A DNA stretch of 41,035 bases from Bordetella parapertussis (GTDB lineage: Bacteria; Pseudomonadota; Gammaproteobacteria; Burkholderiales; Burkholderiaceae_C): assembly GCA_945901225.1 (NCBI GenBank), contig CAMDKR010000002.1, positions 1-41,035 on the forward strand. The letters are read 5' to 3'. This document shows, one piece after another, positions 10,980 through 20,567 of the stretch (its first letter is position 1; each line of letters opens with the position of its first letter). A program made the position numbers and the translations under genes. The notes under the pieces were generated by a model. The model was not told where the DNA came from. It did not search any database and worked only from the letters and a program-made list of their open reading frames with translations.

Positions 10980-11950
10980 GCAGCTTTGACATCGCCATGA
11001 GCAAAGTCGCAGTCTTGATGGGTGGAAGCTCCGCTGAGCGAGAAATTTCACTTTTATCGGGCCAAGGCGTGTTGGGTGCTTTGCAATCACTGGGTGTCAA
11101 TGCAAGCGCATTTGATCCATCGCAACTCGCATTAGAGCAACTGAAAACCCAGCAATACACCCATGCATTTATTGCCTTGCATGGCCGACATGGCGAAGAT
11201 GGGACGGTGCAGGGTGCTTTGGAGTTGATGGGAATTCCGTACACAGGTTCAGGTGTGATGGCTTCTGCCATCGCCATGGACAAACAAATGACCAAGCGCC
11301 TTTGGCGAGCTGAGCATTTGTCAACACCCCCATCCATTTGGTTGCCGCCGAATGAGCAAACCCCCGAAAAGATTAGCCATATCAGCAAGCAACTGGGGTT
11401 GCCGCTGATTGTCAAACCACCGCATGAAGGTTCTTCCATCGGCGTGACCAAAGTCGTGTATGAAGCGCAACTTGCCCAAGCCATTGCACTCGCCACAAGC
11501 CATGACCCCGACTTGTTGTGCGAGATGTTCATTGAGGGCGAGGAACTTACATGCCCCGTCATTGGTCAAGGTGACAATGCCAAAGCCTTGCCTGTGGTGA
11601 AAATTGTGGCCCCTCAGGGGGCTTATGACTATCAAAATAAATACTTCACAGATGATGTCAGCTATCTTTGTCCAAGTGGCTTGGCTGCAGATGAGGAAAA
11701 AACAATTCAGGCTTTGAGTGTGGCTGCCTACCGTGCTTTGGGTTGTCGTGGTTGGGGCAGGGCGGACATCATGGTTCGTGCAAGCGATCGTCAGCCATTT
11801 CTTCTTGAAATGAATACCAGCCCAGGAATGACAAGTCACTCACTGGTTCCCATGTCAGCGTTGGCTGCTGGGATTTCATACCCCCAGCTTTGTCTCATGA
11901 TTTTGTCAAACGCGAGCTTGGATTCGCGAAAAGCGGTGGCCAAGCAATGA
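10976..11950 (+). CDS. ddl: D-alanine:D-alanine ligase Ddl (DdlB type)
   Basis: ATP-grasp enzyme joining two D-alanines in the cytoplasm to supply MurF. 324 residues. Motifs: [17 protein letters not shown] at the N terminus, [27 protein letters not shown] (serine loop), GRADIMV and [16 protein letters not shown] at the C-terminal active site. ATG 10976 is preferred because it overlaps the murC stop; an in-frame ATG at 10997 would shorten the protein by seven residues and also fits the family N terminus. The dcw position between murC and ftsQ matches ddlB in E. coli. Confidence 0.96.
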   Translation: MSSFDIAMSKVAVLMGGSSAEREISLLSGQGVLGALQSLGVNASAFDPSQLALEQLKTQQYTHAFIALHGRHGEDGTVQGALELMGIPYTGSGVMASAIAMDKQMTKRLWRAEHLSTPPSIWLPPNEQTPEKISHISKQLGLPLIVKPPHEGSSIGVTKVVYEAQLAQAIALATSHDPDLLCEMFIEGEELTCPVIGQGDNAKALPVVKIVAPQGAYDYQNKYFTDDVSYLCPSGLAADEEKTIQALSVAAYRALGCRGWGRADIMVRASDRQPFLLEMNTSPGMTSHSLVPMSALAAGISYPQLCLMILSNASLDSRKAVAKQ

Positions 11951-12753
11951 AAGCCAGAAATGCCATGCACTTGAGCGAAGACACGCCAGTTGCGTTGGAT
12001 ATTCGATTGATGAACATCACAAGTGTCATCCTGATGGTGGTTTTTAGCATGGTGCTGGTGAGTGCCTTGTTGTGGTGGGTGATTCGACACCCTGTGTTTG
12101 CGCTGTCTGCCATTTCGGTACAAGGTGATGTGAGACACAACAATGCTGTCACTTTAAGAGCCAATGTTGTTCCACGATTGCGCGGAAGTTTTTTCACTGT
12201 TGATTTGGAACAAGCCCGAACCACTTTTGAAAATGTTCCTTGGGTGAGGCATGCCTTGGTCAGACGCGAGTTTCCAAACCGGCTCAGCGTTGAACTTGAA
12301 GAGCATCAACCCGCAGCATTTTGGGGACATGACGCTGAGTCACGTTTGCTTAACCGTCAGGGTGAAGTCTTCAGCGCAAATTTTGGCGAATTGGACGATG
12401 AAAACTTACCCCGCTTAAGTGGTCCAGATTCAGAGTCTGCACAAGTTTTGCGAATGTATGAATTGTTGAAACCCGAATTGGGAAAACTACAGTTGCAAAT
12501 GAAAGGCTTAGAACTCACCGCACGCGGTAGCTGGCGCGCAGAGCTTAAAAGTGGCGCGCAAATTGAGTTGGGTCGTGGCACAAGCGATGAAGTGCTGGTG
12601 CGCGTTGAGCGCATGACACTCACCTTGGATCAGGTCGCACAAAGATTTGGCCGGCAACCACAGGCGCTGGAAGCGGCAGATTTGAGACACGTGAATGGTT
12701 ACGCCTTGCGCTTGCGCGGGGTAAGTACGCTGACATCAACAACAACAAGGTAA
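11947..12753 (+). CDS. ftsQ: Cell division protein FtsQ
   Basis: Bitopic divisome protein that links early and late division proteins through FtsB/FtsL. 268 residues: short basic cytoplasmic tail, one membrane segment ([20 protein letters not shown], about residues 24-43), then a periplasmic POTRA domain ([12 protein letters not shown] onward) and the FtsQ domain. The start is placed at ATG 11947, which overlaps the ddl stop (ATGA) and gives a normal N terminus; the frame also opens at 11890 inside ddl, which I do not favour. Sixteen bases separate it from ftsA. Confidence 0.93.
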   Translation: MKARNAMHLSEDTPVALDIRLMNITSVILMVVFSMVLVSALLWWVIRHPVFALSAISVQGDVRHNNAVTLRANVVPRLRGSFFTVDLEQARTTFENVPWVRHALVRREFPNRLSVELEEHQPAAFWGHDAESRLLNRQGEVFSANFGELDDENLPRLSGPDSESAQVLRMYELLKPELGKLQLQMKGLELTARGSWRAELKSGAQIELGRGTSDEVLVRVERMTLTLDQVAQRFGRQPQALEAADLRHVNGYALRLRGVSTLTSTTTR

Positions 12754-12769
12754 ACACACAGAGGTTTCC

Positions 12770-13999
12770 ATGGCAAAAGAGTACAAAGATTTGGTAGTGG
12801 GTTTAGATATCGGCACCAGCAAAGTGATGGTGGTGGTTGCCGAGGTATTGCCTGGGGCAGAGTTAAAGCTCGCCGGATTTGGTATAGCACCAAGTAGCGG
12901 ATTAAAGCGAGGAGTGGTCGTCAATATCGATGCCACCGTTCAAAGCATTCAGCAAGCATTGAAAGAAGCGGAGTTGATGGCCGACTGCAAGATCACGCGT
13001 GTCTACACCGGTATCACAGGTAGCCATATACGCGGTATGAATTCACATGGCATGGTGGCTGTCAAAGACCACGAGGTCACTGCAGCCGATGTCGCGCGAG
13101 TGGTTGAGACGGCCAAAGCCATCAATATTTCAACCGATCAGCGTCTGCTTTTGGTAGAACCCCAAGAATTTGTGATTGATGGCCATGATGTCAAAGAACC
13201 TATTGGCATGAGTGGTATCCGATTGGAAGCGAAAGTGCATATCGTCACCGGCGCTCAAAGTGCGGCAGAAAACATCATCAAGTGTGTGCGTCGATGCGGA
13301 CTCGATGTAGAGCAACTCATGCTCAACCCCTTGGCTTCCAGTCATTCGGTACTCACTGCAGACGAGCGAGAGCTTGGTGTGGCATTGGTCGATATTGGTG
13401 CAGGCACCACCGATGTGGCCATCTTCACCAATGGCGCCATTCGACACACTGCAGTGATTCCGATTGCCGGCGACTTGATTACCAGCGATATCGCCATGGC
13501 TCTGCGCACACCCACCAAAGATGCTGAGGACATCAAAGTCGAGTCTGGCTTTGCCAAGCAACTGCTTGCTGACCCTAATGTGCAAGTCGAGGTACCAGGG
13601 CTGGGCGACAGGGGTCCGAGAATGCTCAGCCGACAAAACTTGGCCGGTGTGATTGAGCCGCGGATAGAGGAAATTTTTTCTTTGGTGCAACAGGTGTTGC
13701 GTGACTCTGGTTACGAGGAAGTTCTCTCATCAGGCATTGTCCTCACCGGTGGTAGCGCCATGATGCCGGGCATGATCGAACTGGGTGAAGACATCTTCTT
13801 GAAAGCGGTTCGCCGCGGTGTTCCACGCTACAGCAGTGCTTTGTCAGACATGGTCTCGCACCCTCGTGCGGCCACAGTGATGGGCTTGCTCGAAGAGGCT
13901 CGTTTGGCGCGTTTGCGAGGTTTTAGAGTGGCTCAGAAAAATGGCTCTATGAAAACAGCCATGGGTCGGGTTAAAGACTGGTTTGTGGGGAATTTCTGA
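12770..13999 (+). CDS. ftsA: Cell division protein FtsA
   Basis: Actin-like ATPase that tethers FtsZ to the membrane. 409 residues; begins with VVGLDIGTSKVMVVVAE (phosphate 1 loop) and has LVDIGAGTTDVAIF (phosphate 2) and VLTGGSAMMPG (adenosine motif). The C-terminal end GRVKDWFVGNF is the expected amphipathic membrane-targeting helix. A Shine-Dalgarno GAGG (12761-12764) precedes the ATG. The stop TGA (13997-13999) overlaps an ATG that opens a 37-codon ORF before ftsZ, listed separately. Confidence 0.97.
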   Translation: MAKEYKDLVVGLDIGTSKVMVVVAEVLPGAELKLAGFGIAPSSGLKRGVVVNIDATVQSIQQALKEAELMADCKITRVYTGITGSHIRGMNSHGMVAVKDHEVTAADVARVVETAKAINISTDQRLLLVEPQEFVIDGHDVKEPIGMSGIRLEAKVHIVTGAQSAAENIIKCVRRCGLDVEQLMLNPLASSHSVLTADERELGVALVDIGAGTTDVAIFTNGAIRHTAVIPIAGDLITSDIAMALRTPTKDAEDIKVESGFAKQLLADPNVQVEVPGLGDRGPRMLSRQNLAGVIEPRIEEIFSLVQQVLRDSGYEEVLSSGIVLTGGSAMMPGMIELGEDIFLKAVRRGVPRYSSALSDMVSHPRAATVMGLLEEARLARLRGFRVAQKNGSMKTAMGRVKDWFVGNF

Positions 14000-14112
14000 T
14001 GATGAAAACGCATTTTTCCTACCTACATCAATATGAATCCAGTTTGTTTGGCGACCACCGTCGATGGCGACCGTGTATTCGAGGAGCTCCGCCCATCAGT
14101 GAAGACATATGA
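13999..14112 (+). CDS. Possible 37-residue small ORF between ftsA and ftsZ
   Basis: Not recognised. The ORF starts at ATG 13999 (or the next codon, ATG 14002), sharing an A with the ftsA stop (TGATG), the same junction style used elsewhere in this operon. GGGGAA at 13987-13992 is a fair Shine-Dalgarno match about six bases upstream. The product begins MMKTHFSYLHQYESSLF, is soluble-looking, rich in His, Arg and Pro towards its end, and ends at TGA 14110-14112, 52 bases before the ftsZ ATG. It could be a coupled microprotein, a chance ORF in untranslated leader, or a device tuning ftsZ translation. Nothing in the sequence proves translation. Confidence 0.28.
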   Translation: MMKTHFSYLHQYESSLFGDHRRWRPCIRGAPPISEDI

Positions 14113-14164
14113 CACATGGATTGAACTTAACGGTTAAACAGACAACACAAAATTGGAGAAAAAA
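14113..14164 (+). promoter_or_regulatory. ftsZ leader with short palindrome
   Basis: Leader just upstream of ftsZ. It holds a perfect 11-base palindrome TTAACGGTTAA (14127-14137) and the ftsZ Shine-Dalgarno GGAG (14155-14158). A TTGAAC (14121-14126) resembles a -35 box but no convincing -10 box lies at the right distance, so no promoter is called. ftsZ is often given extra promoters in this position, so the palindrome could be an operator; this is conjecture. Confidence 0.25.
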
Positions 14165-15409
14165 ATGAACATAGAAATGATTGAAAAAAACGAATTTAGC
14201 TCTGACACCCAAATCCGTGTGATTGGTGTGGGCGGCGGCGGCGGTAACGCTGTGGAGCACATGATCAAGAGCGGTGTGCGAGGTGTGGATTTCATTTGCG
14301 CAAACACCGATGCGCAGGCTTTGCGCGTGAGTTCTGCGCACCGCGTGATTCAGTTGGGTGATAACGGCTTGGGCGCTGGCAGCAAACCAGAGCGCGGTCA
14401 GTCAGCGGCCGAGGCTGCTACCGAAACCATTCGTGAGGTTTTGGAAGGCGCCAATATGGTTTTTATCACGGCTGGCATGGGTGGTGGAACAGGCACGGGG
14501 GCTGCACCCGTTGTTGCCCGCGTGGCGCGCGAAATGGGCATCCTCACGGTTGGCGTGGTCACCAAGCCATTCGACTGGGAGGGCGGTCGTCGCATGACCA
14601 ATGCAGAAGCTGGCTTGGCCGAGCTTGAGGCAAACGTGGACTCACTGATTGTGGTGTTGAATGAAAAATTGCTGGATGTGTTGGGCGACGATGTCACCCA
14701 AGACCAAGCCTTTGCTTATGCGAATGACGTTCTGCGTAACTCTGTAGGCGGGATTGCCGAGATCATCAATGTGGAAGCCTTGGTGAACGTTGACTTTGAG
14801 GACGTTCGCACGGTCATGAGCGAGCAAGGCAAAGCGATGATGGGAACCGCCACTGCCAACGGACCAGACCGTGCCCGCATTGCTGCTGAGCAAGCTGTGG
14901 CTTGCCCCTTGCTCGAAGGTGTCGATATGACAGGTGCCAAAGGTGTTTTGGTGCTCATCACAGCAGCCAAAGGTGGCTTGAAGTTGGCAGAGTCTCGCGA
15001 AGCCATGAACACCATTCGTGCCTTTGCGTCATCTGAAGCCCATGTGATTTACGGCACAGCCTATGACGAATCACTGGGTGACCAAATCCGCGTCACAGTG
15101 GTGGCCACAGGTTTGGCACATGCAGGTAAACGCATCGCACCTCCCCTGACTGTCATTCAACGCACGGGCACTGACAACGTAGGCTATGCCCCACAAGCCA
15201 TCATGCCTAGCAGCACCATGACTGAGAACAGTCCAATGGCCGGCAACACAGCAAGCGCAATAACATCGGCCGATTACGGCAATGTCAATGTGCCCAGCGT
15301 GTGGCGAACACGTGACCGCACACAAGCTGCGGCCAAAGTGGATGCCATGTCCTCAGGTGGAATGGATAACTACGAAATTCCGGCATTCTTGCGCAAACAA
15401 GCTGATTAA
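14165..15409 (+). CDS. ftsZ: Cell division GTPase FtsZ
   Basis: Tubulin-like GTPase forming the Z ring. 414 residues. The tubulin signature GGGTGTG is at residues 106-112, the T7-loop region reads [12 protein letters not shown], and the C-terminal peptide [14 protein letters not shown], which binds FtsA and ZipA-like partners, is intact at the end after a disordered linker. The start is ATG 14165, preceded by GGAG (14155-14158); a TTG at 14153 is in frame but lies over the Shine-Dalgarno. lpxC begins only ten bases after the stop. Confidence 0.98.
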   Translation: MNIEMIEKNEFSSDTQIRVIGVGGGGGNAVEHMIKSGVRGVDFICANTDAQALRVSSAHRVIQLGDNGLGAGSKPERGQSAAEAATETIREVLEGANMVFITAGMGGGTGTGAAPVVARVAREMGILTVGVVTKPFDWEGGRRMTNAEAGLAELEANVDSLIVVLNEKLLDVLGDDVTQDQAFAYANDVLRNSVGGIAEIINVEALVNVDFEDVRTVMSEQGKAMMGTATANGPDRARIAAEQAVACPLLEGVDMTGAKGVLVLITAAKGGLKLAESREAMNTIRAFASSEAHVIYGTAYDESLGDQIRVTVVATGLAHAGKRIAPPLTVIQRTGTDNVGYAPQAIMPSSTMTENSPMAGNTASAITSADYGNVNVPSVWRTRDRTQAAAKVDAMSSGGMDNYEIPAFLRKQAD

Positions 15410-15419
15410 AATCCGAGGC

Positions 15420-16343
15420 GTGCTTAAACAAAGAACTCTGCAAACCCTTACCCGTGCGGTTGGTGTTGGCCTGCACAGTGGCCAACGGGTAGAACTGTGT
15501 CTGCGCCCCGCTCCCCCCGAGACAGGGGTGGTTTTCAGACGCATCGATTTGAGTCATCCGGTCGAAATACCAGTCTCAGCGACTGCTGTGACCGACACGC
15601 GTTTGGCCTCCACCATTTCTGCCCAAGGCGTGAAGGTGTTGACCGTCGAGCATCTGATGTCAGCGTGTTCGGGGCTTGGTATCGACAACTTGTATGTGGA
15701 TATCACGGCGGAAGAAGTACCTATCCTCGATGGCTCGTCCGCCTCTTTTGTATTTCTTTTGCAAAGTGCAGGCATTGTGTTGCAAGACGCGCCCAAACGC
15801 TTCATCCGTGTACTCAGTGAAGTCTCTGTGACGGAGGGTGAGGCAGAGCATCGCAAATGGGCCAAACTCTCGCCCTACCACGGCTACAAACTCAGCTTTG
15901 AAATTGACTTTCAACACCCCGCAGTGGACGCCACGGGTCAACGGGTTGAATTTGACACGGAAACCGGTAGCTACGTCAAAGACATTGCTCGCGCTCGCAC
16001 TTTTGGCTTTTCAAAAGACATTGAGCATATGCGGGCCAATGGCTTGGCTTTGGGCGGCGGTTTAGACAACGCCATCGTCATGGATGATTACAAAGTGCTC
16101 AACAGCGACGGCTTACGCTACGACGATGAATTTGTGAAACACAAAATACTCGACGCTATGGGTGACTTGTATCTCTTAGGGCGTCCATTGTTGGCGTCTT
16201 ACAGCGCGTTTCGCTCAGGACACGCCATGAATAACCGCTTGCTGCGCGAGTTACTCAGCCAACCCCAGGCCTATGAAATCGTCAGCTTCCAGGACGAGCG
16301 GCGCGCACCACGCGGTCTTGCCCAACTCGCGCCTGCTTGGTAG
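15420..16343 (+). CDS. lpxC: UDP-3-O-acyl-N-acetylglucosamine deacetylase LpxC
   Basis: Zinc enzyme for the committed step of lipid A synthesis. 307 residues. Zinc ligands by homology are H78 (VEHLMSA), H241 and D245 (HKILDAMGD); ILDGSSASF and [13 protein letters not shown] are also family-typical. The start is GTG 15420, since the family N terminus is MLKQRT and no ATG is available there; GAGG (15415-15418) lies only one base before GTG, so initiation may depend on ribosomes finishing ftsZ ten bases upstream. The last 62 bases overlap the 3' end of ruvC on the other strand. Confidence 0.96.
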   Translation: MLKQRTLQTLTRAVGVGLHSGQRVELCLRPAPPETGVVFRRIDLSHPVEIPVSATAVTDTRLASTISAQGVKVLTVEHLMSACSGLGIDNLYVDITAEEVPILDGSSASFVFLLQSAGIVLQDAPKRFIRVLSEVSVTEGEAEHRKWAKLSPYHGYKLSFEIDFQHPAVDATGQRVEFDTETGSYVKDIARARTFGFSKDIEHMRANGLALGGGLDNAIVMDDYKVLNSDGLRYDDEFVKHKILDAMGDLYLLGRPLLASYSAFRSGHAMNNRLLRELLSQPQAYEIVSFQDERRAPRGLAQLAPAW

Positions 16344-16857
16344 CTTTAGCACCTCCTTCTCGGATGATTGCACTTTGACGTGCATGCGCATGCGTGATCG
16401 CCAAGCCCAAAGCATCGGCTGCATCGGGTCCTGGTAAAGCCGGCAACTTCAGCAAACGCTTTACCATCTCTTGCACCTGCGCTTTGGCAGCTTTGCCGTG
16501 TCCAGCAATGGCTTTTTTCATTTGTAAGGCGGTGTATTCAGCAACTGGTAAATCTTGTTGTACCAACGAGGTTAAGCAAGCACCTCTGGCCTGACCGAGT
16601 AAAAGGCTGGCTTGGGGATTCATATTGACAAACACAATTTCAACCGCTGTTTCCTGTGGACCATAGCGCTCAACCACTTGCGCAATGCCATTGAAAATCA
16701 CATTCAAGCGGGCAGGTAAATCGTCGCGAGGCAAATGCGTGGTGGTGATGGTGCCGCTGGCCACATAGTGCAATTGGTAGCCCGTGCTGTCAATCACGCC
16801 AAATCCGACGCATTGCAAGCCCGGGTCTATGCCCAAAATGCGAACCACCTCTGTCAT
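16282..16857 (-). CDS. ruvC: Crossover junction endodeoxyribonuclease RuvC
   Basis: Holliday junction resolvase working with RuvAB in recombination repair. 191 residues. RNase H-fold acidic catalytic residues are recognisable: D11 (GIDPG), E73 (AVEIVFV), D145 and D148 ([12 protein letters not shown]), the last two with the same spacing as D138/D141 of E. coli. LGQARG and the basic [16 protein letters not shown] segment also fit. ATG at 16857 overlaps the mtgA stop (ATGA), so it is translated with mtgA. ruvA and ruvB are not in the window. The 3' end runs 62 bases into lpxC, tail to tail. Confidence 0.96.
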   Translation of the reverse strand: MTEVVRILGIDPGLQCVGFGVIDSTGYQLHYVASGTITTTHLPRDDLPARLNVIFNGIAQVVERYGPQETAVEIVFVNMNPQASLLLGQARGACLTSLVQQDLPVAEYTALQMKKAIAGHGKAAKAQVQEMVKRLLKLPALPGPDAADALGLAITHAHARQSAIIREGGAKATKQARVGQDRVVRAARPGS

Positions 16858-17597
16858 GGCAATGCCACCAGGGGCATTCGAGCCAAAATCGTAGCGGCAC
16901 GGTCATTCAAATAAGGTGAACGCGGAAATTTTTCATAGTATTTGGGGCGAGGCAACATGACTGCCAGCCGCGCTGCCTCTGCAGCACTCAATTGACCCAC
17001 AGAGCGGCCATAGTAATGTCGGGCTGCCGCTTCAATACCGAAAATACCTTCCCCCCACTCGACGCTGTTGAGATAGATGTCCAAGATGCGCTGCTTGCTC
17101 AAGCATTGCTCCAAAACGACCGTCAAGACCAATTCTTGGGCCTTGCGAAAGAAAGTTCTCTCGCCACTCAGAAAAAGGTTTTTTGCTAACTGCTGTGTGA
17201 TGGTGGAACCACCCACCACTTTAGGGGTTTGATTTTTAGCTTGCGCTTTGGCCTCAGCCCGAGCATTTTTACTCCAAGCGCGCTCAAGCGCCTCCCACTG
17301 GACTCCCGTATGTGACGCAAAAATATCGTCCTCAGAAGCAATGACGGCACGTTGAATATGGACTGGCAGTTTAGGGCGGTTCACCCATTTCTGAGACCAA
17401 CGAACAGCGGAGTACTTGAGACTGATACGCCCCAACTCAGACCTTTGAAAAGCGGTGGAGCCTGGGTCCACATAGCGCATCATCGCAATGCGTGCGACAA
17501 AAAAAACCTGTAAACCCAAAGCGCACCAAAAGACAAAGACAAGCCATCTCAAACCTGCAAGTAAAAGTGGATGACGTCGATGCGAAGGCAAAGTCAT
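16854..17597 (-). CDS. mtgA: Monofunctional peptidoglycan glycosyltransferase MtgA
   Basis: Family 51 glycosyltransferase that polymerises lipid II into glycan strands without transpeptidase activity. 247 residues: one N-terminal membrane anchor ([20 protein letters not shown]), then the GT51 domain with [10 protein letters not shown] at residues 89-98 (E89 catalytic by homology), [29 protein letters not shown] and [12 protein letters not shown]. Length and the lack of a penicillin-binding domain identify MtgA rather than a class A PBP. Overlaps tonB upstream and ruvC downstream by four bases each. Confidence 0.96.
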   Translation of the reverse strand: MTLPSHRRHPLLLAGLRWLVFVFWCALGLQVFFVARIAMMRYVDPGSTAFQRSELGRISLKYSAVRWSQKWVNRPKLPVHIQRAVIASEDDIFASHTGVQWEALERAWSKNARAEAKAQAKNQTPKVVGGSTITQQLAKNLFLSGERTFFRKAQELVLTVVLEQCLSKQRILDIYLNSVEWGEGIFGIEAAARHYYGRSVGQLSAAEAARLAVMLPRPKYYEKFPRSPYLNDRAATILARMPLVALP

Positions 17598-18445
17598 TCG
17601 CCTTGTAAAGTGGTTTGCAAAGTATTGTTATGGTCGAAACTAAAGCGCGTAACCAAGGCGAGTTGGTCCATTTCTCGCCGCATTGCGTCGCTAAAGGCAC
17701 CATAGGGCCCAGCATTGCGTGCAATCTGTTTGGCATGAAAGTCAAGCAAAGGGTTGCCCGAGCCTTGAGAAATATCCGCTGAGATGACTTGGCCGCGCGT
17801 GTCAATCGTGATGACCATGATCAGCGAACCATAAAGCTTTTGGCCTTGCGACTGAGGAAAGTCCAAGGTTCCTTTTGCCTCGATTTTGCGCCTAAGCAAG
17901 TCGTAGTAACGCGCAAATGAAGCCTCCTGTGTGCTGGGGCTGACATAACGTTTGCGCGGCCGTGCGTTTTCTTCTTGTATGCGTTTTTCAATTTGAGCCA
18001 GCAAGTTGATAAGTTGCTGGCGTTGCCGCTCAATCGCAGGATCCTTGTTGGTGTTGTGCGAGGCATTGAGTTTGGCTAAAGTTTGTTTGGTGCGGGTCAG
18101 CAATTCGGCTTGTTCGCGTTCCTTTTCAGCAATTTTTTGCTGAACTTGGTTGTCAGCTTGGCCAGATCGGGTCGTCGGGGAGTTGATCAATGGTGAGGTT
18201 GATCTTTCATTCGTGGTTTCGCCACCGCCCGCCAAATTGGTTTGAGCAATTGCCTTGGGCTTGGCTGGGGCTTTTTCATCTGACTCGGTATTGACCAAAA
18301 TCACCTCCAAGCCAGCGTCGCGCATCAAACGGTCAATATCCTCAGGCGGGCTCAGTCTGACGGCGAGCACGACCGCATGTACAGCCAGCGAAATGCCCAG
18401 GGCCAAGGGCAAAAGTCTGTCAGCATGGAAAAAGGAAACAAGCAT
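17594..18445 (-). CDS. TonB/TolA-like energy transducer
   Basis: Inner membrane protein of the TonB family: one N-terminal membrane segment (LLPLALGISLAVHAVVLAVR), a long periplasmic middle part and a C-terminal TonB-like domain (about residues 190-283; YYDLLRRKIEAKGTLDFPQ, GSLIMVITIDTRGQV, FSDAMRREMDQLALVTRF). 283 residues. The middle has no long Pro-Glu/Pro-Lys stretch typical of classic TonB; it is charged and Gln-rich (QQKIAEKEREQAELLTRTK), probably coiled coil, closer to TolA in style. No exbB/exbD nearby. It is translated with mtgA (ATGA overlap), suggesting an envelope role; ferric siderophore uptake cannot be assumed. Confidence 0.82.
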   Translation of the reverse strand: MLVSFFHADRLLPLALGISLAVHAVVLAVRLSPPEDIDRLMRDAGLEVILVNTESDEKAPAKPKAIAQTNLAGGGETTNERSTSPLINSPTTRSGQADNQVQQKIAEKEREQAELLTRTKQTLAKLNASHNTNKDPAIERQRQQLINLLAQIEKRIQEENARPRKRYVSPSTQEASFARYYDLLRRKIEAKGTLDFPQSQGQKLYGSLIMVITIDTRGQVISADISQGSGNPLLDFHAKQIARNAGPYGAFSDAMRREMDQLALVTRFSFDHNNTLQTTLQGE

Positions 18446-18466
18446 CTGCTTCGTTCAAGAAAACGG

Positions 18467-20527
18467 TTAACCCGATGCACCCGAAGGCGCAGTTTGGGTT
18501 TCTTCTGCATCATTTAAGTCAACGGCAATGGCGAGTGGGCCAGCAGCCATCTCTTCATCTTCTTCGCTAGGTGTGAGTTCCTGGGTTTGCATCAAAGATT
18601 CAATGAATTGAGCATGGATGTCCAAGGCTATCAAATCCATATCCCCTAGACGAACCCGTACCCGACTGCCTCTTTCAAGCGCTGGCGAACCCATGACTGA
18701 AAAAACCAGCGGTAAACGGTCTGCGCGGGCCAGCGCAGGTTCGCCGGGAAAAGATTTGATGACGGTCGCATCGAGTTCGCTCAGGGCGTTTTGGCGTAAA
18801 TATTGCAAAGTCCAAAACCGCTCCATGCTAGCTTGGTGGCTGTTGTAGGCGCTGTAGGCAGATTCAAAAGCGGTGATGATGCCAAACAGTTCTGCATCCT
18901 TGGGTTTGAAGGGGGCAGCCAGTGCGGCGGTAGCACCATGGCGCACGCTTGCAATCAGTTGCCATTGGTTGACCAGATCCGTGTAGCGGCGCAGCGGCGA
19001 GGTGCTCCATGCGTAGCTTGGCACACCGATGCCCGCATGGGGCAAGGCCTTGGTACCCATGCGGACTTTGATGCCAGGCGCCATTGAAGCTTGGCTTCGG
19101 TAAATGGCTGGCACGCCCAAACTGGCCAGCCATTGGCCCCATGTACTGTTGGCCAAAATCATGGCTTCAGCCACGATGAGGTCAAGCGGGGATCCGCGCG
19201 TGCGAACACTGATGTGCACAGTTTCATCTCCAGCCGGGCCCGTATCTGTTGCCGCTGCTAAGCGGAAGTTGTAATCGGGACGGTTGAATGTTTCTGGTTT
19301 ACCGCGAACGACTTCACGCGCTGCTTTCAGATGTTTTGCCAAACGGTACAAGAAGGCCAATTCGGCATGGGGCATGGCGACCACTGTGGTGGTTTGTCCA
19401 TCGCTGGCCTCTTTACTCAACCAGCTTTCGGTGACCACCGTATCGAGTTGGTCGTGTCGCATATTGGCTTGGATAGGAACCAACTCTAGGCGAGTTTCGG
19501 TATTGAGCACAGACAAGGTTTGTGCATCAAAGCTGACGTACAAGGACAAGGCTGGACAGTTTCGCCCTTCTTGCAAAGTGTAGGCCTGCACCACGCTATC
19601 GGGCAGCATGGTGATTTTGTGACCTGGCATGTACACCGTCGACAAACGGGCGCGGCCACACATATCTATGGCATCCCCAGGCTTGAGTGCCAAAGCCGGT
19701 GCAGCAATATGGATACCCACAGTGATGCAGTCGCTGCCCAAACCTTGAACCGATAAAGCGTCATCAATTTCGGTGGTTTGCGAGTCATCGATGGAATAGG
19801 CTTTGACAGTGGCCAAAGGCAAGTCAGTGGTGATCGCGGGCGCTTGTAGCGGAGGGAATGCTGTTCCCTTAGGGAAATGCTCAAACAAAAAACGCTGCCA
19901 GTGAAAGTCGTAGGCTGAGCGTATGGCCCCTGCTTTTTGCAACAACACCAAAGGCGCGGTTTGGCTTTGTTTAGAAGCTTCCACAACAGCTTTGTACTCT
20001 GGGGCATTTTTATCAGGCTTGAAGAGAATCTTGAACAGTTGCGCCTGCACTGGGGGAGGACAGCGGCCATGCATGAGTTCTTGAGCCCAATCTGCGATTT
20101 GCAGTTGAAGTTGCTTTTTCTTTTCGATAGCGATGAGGGCTTGTTGAACGATGTCGGCTGAGGCCTTGCGAAAGCGGCCTTTGCCGGCTCTTCGGAAATA
20201 GTGAGGAGCCTCAAACAGGCAAAACAGCGTGCCCAGTTGCTCGCTGGGACTGGCGTCTTTAGAGAAATAGTCACGCGCCAAGTCGGCAAACCCAAATTCT
20301 TCTTCAGGGGCAAACTCCCAGGCCATGTCCACTTCCATGCTGGAAGCGACTGCTCTGCCGGCAAGCATGAATTCTGTAGGCTGCGGTTTGTCAAACTTCA
20401 TCAGCAGTTGGTTGGATTTGACCTTGACGCGTTTGCCACTGTCGAGTTCAAGTTGTGCCGACGCATCAGCCTCGGACAATACCCGTCCCGTGTGGAATTT
20501 CCCGCTTTCTTCATAAAGTGCATACAT
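18467..20527 (-). CDS. rnb: RNase II/RNase R family 3'-5' exoribonuclease
   Basis: RNB-domain exoribonuclease degrading RNA processively from the 3' end. 686 residues. The catalytic region reads YSIDDSQTTEIDDALSV, with the clustered acidic residues that bind the metal ions; GIHIAAPALALKPGDAIDM and LVNQWQLIA (RNB domain end) also fit. The N-terminal part is a divergent OB region; the C-terminal S1-like part (GSRVRVRLGDMDLIALDI) is short, followed by an acidic tail. The start is set at ATG 20527 (MYALYEESG), where the family normally begins; in-frame starts at 20545 and 20569 would run the gene up to or over the rodA start. The gene symbol is tentative, as RNase II and R are hard to tell apart here. 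Confidence 0.88.
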   Translation of the reverse strand: MYALYEESGKFHTGRVLSEADASAQLELDSGKRVKVKSNQLLMKFDKPQPTEFMLAGRAVASSMEVDMAWEFAPEEEFGFADLARDYFSKDASPSEQLGTLFCLFEAPHYFRRAGKGRFRKASADIVQQALIAIEKKKQLQLQIADWAQELMHGRCPPPVQAQLFKILFKPDKNAPEYKAVVEASKQSQTAPLVLLQKAGAIRSAYDFHWQRFLFEHFPKGTAFPPLQAPAITTDLPLATVKAYSIDDSQTTEIDDALSVQGLGSDCITVGIHIAAPALALKPGDAIDMCGRARLSTVYMPGHKITMLPDSVVQAYTLQEGRNCPALSLYVSFDAQTLSVLNTETRLELVPIQANMRHDQLDTVVTESWLSKEASDGQTTTVVAMPHAELAFLYRLAKHLKAAREVVRGKPETFNRPDYNFRLAAATDTGPAGDETVHISVRTRGSPLDLIVAEAMILANSTWGQWLASLGVPAIYRSQASMAPGIKVRMGTKALPHAGIGVPSYAWSTSPLRRYTDLVNQWQLIASVRHGATAALAAPFKPKDAELFGIITAFESAYSAYNSHQASMERFWTLQYLRQNALSELDATVIKSFPGEPALARADRLPLVFSVMGSPALERGSRVRVRLGDMDLIALDIHAQFIESLMQTQELTPSEEDEEMAAGPLAIAVDLNDAEETQTAPSGASG

Positions 20528-20567
20528 GGGTGCGGATTCTCCCATGGCGCTCCGATAAACTTCGGCC

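Noticed and set aside
14121-14149. Sigma70 promoter for ftsZ (TTGAAC)
   Set aside because: No -10 box at 16-18 bases; left as an unproven leader.
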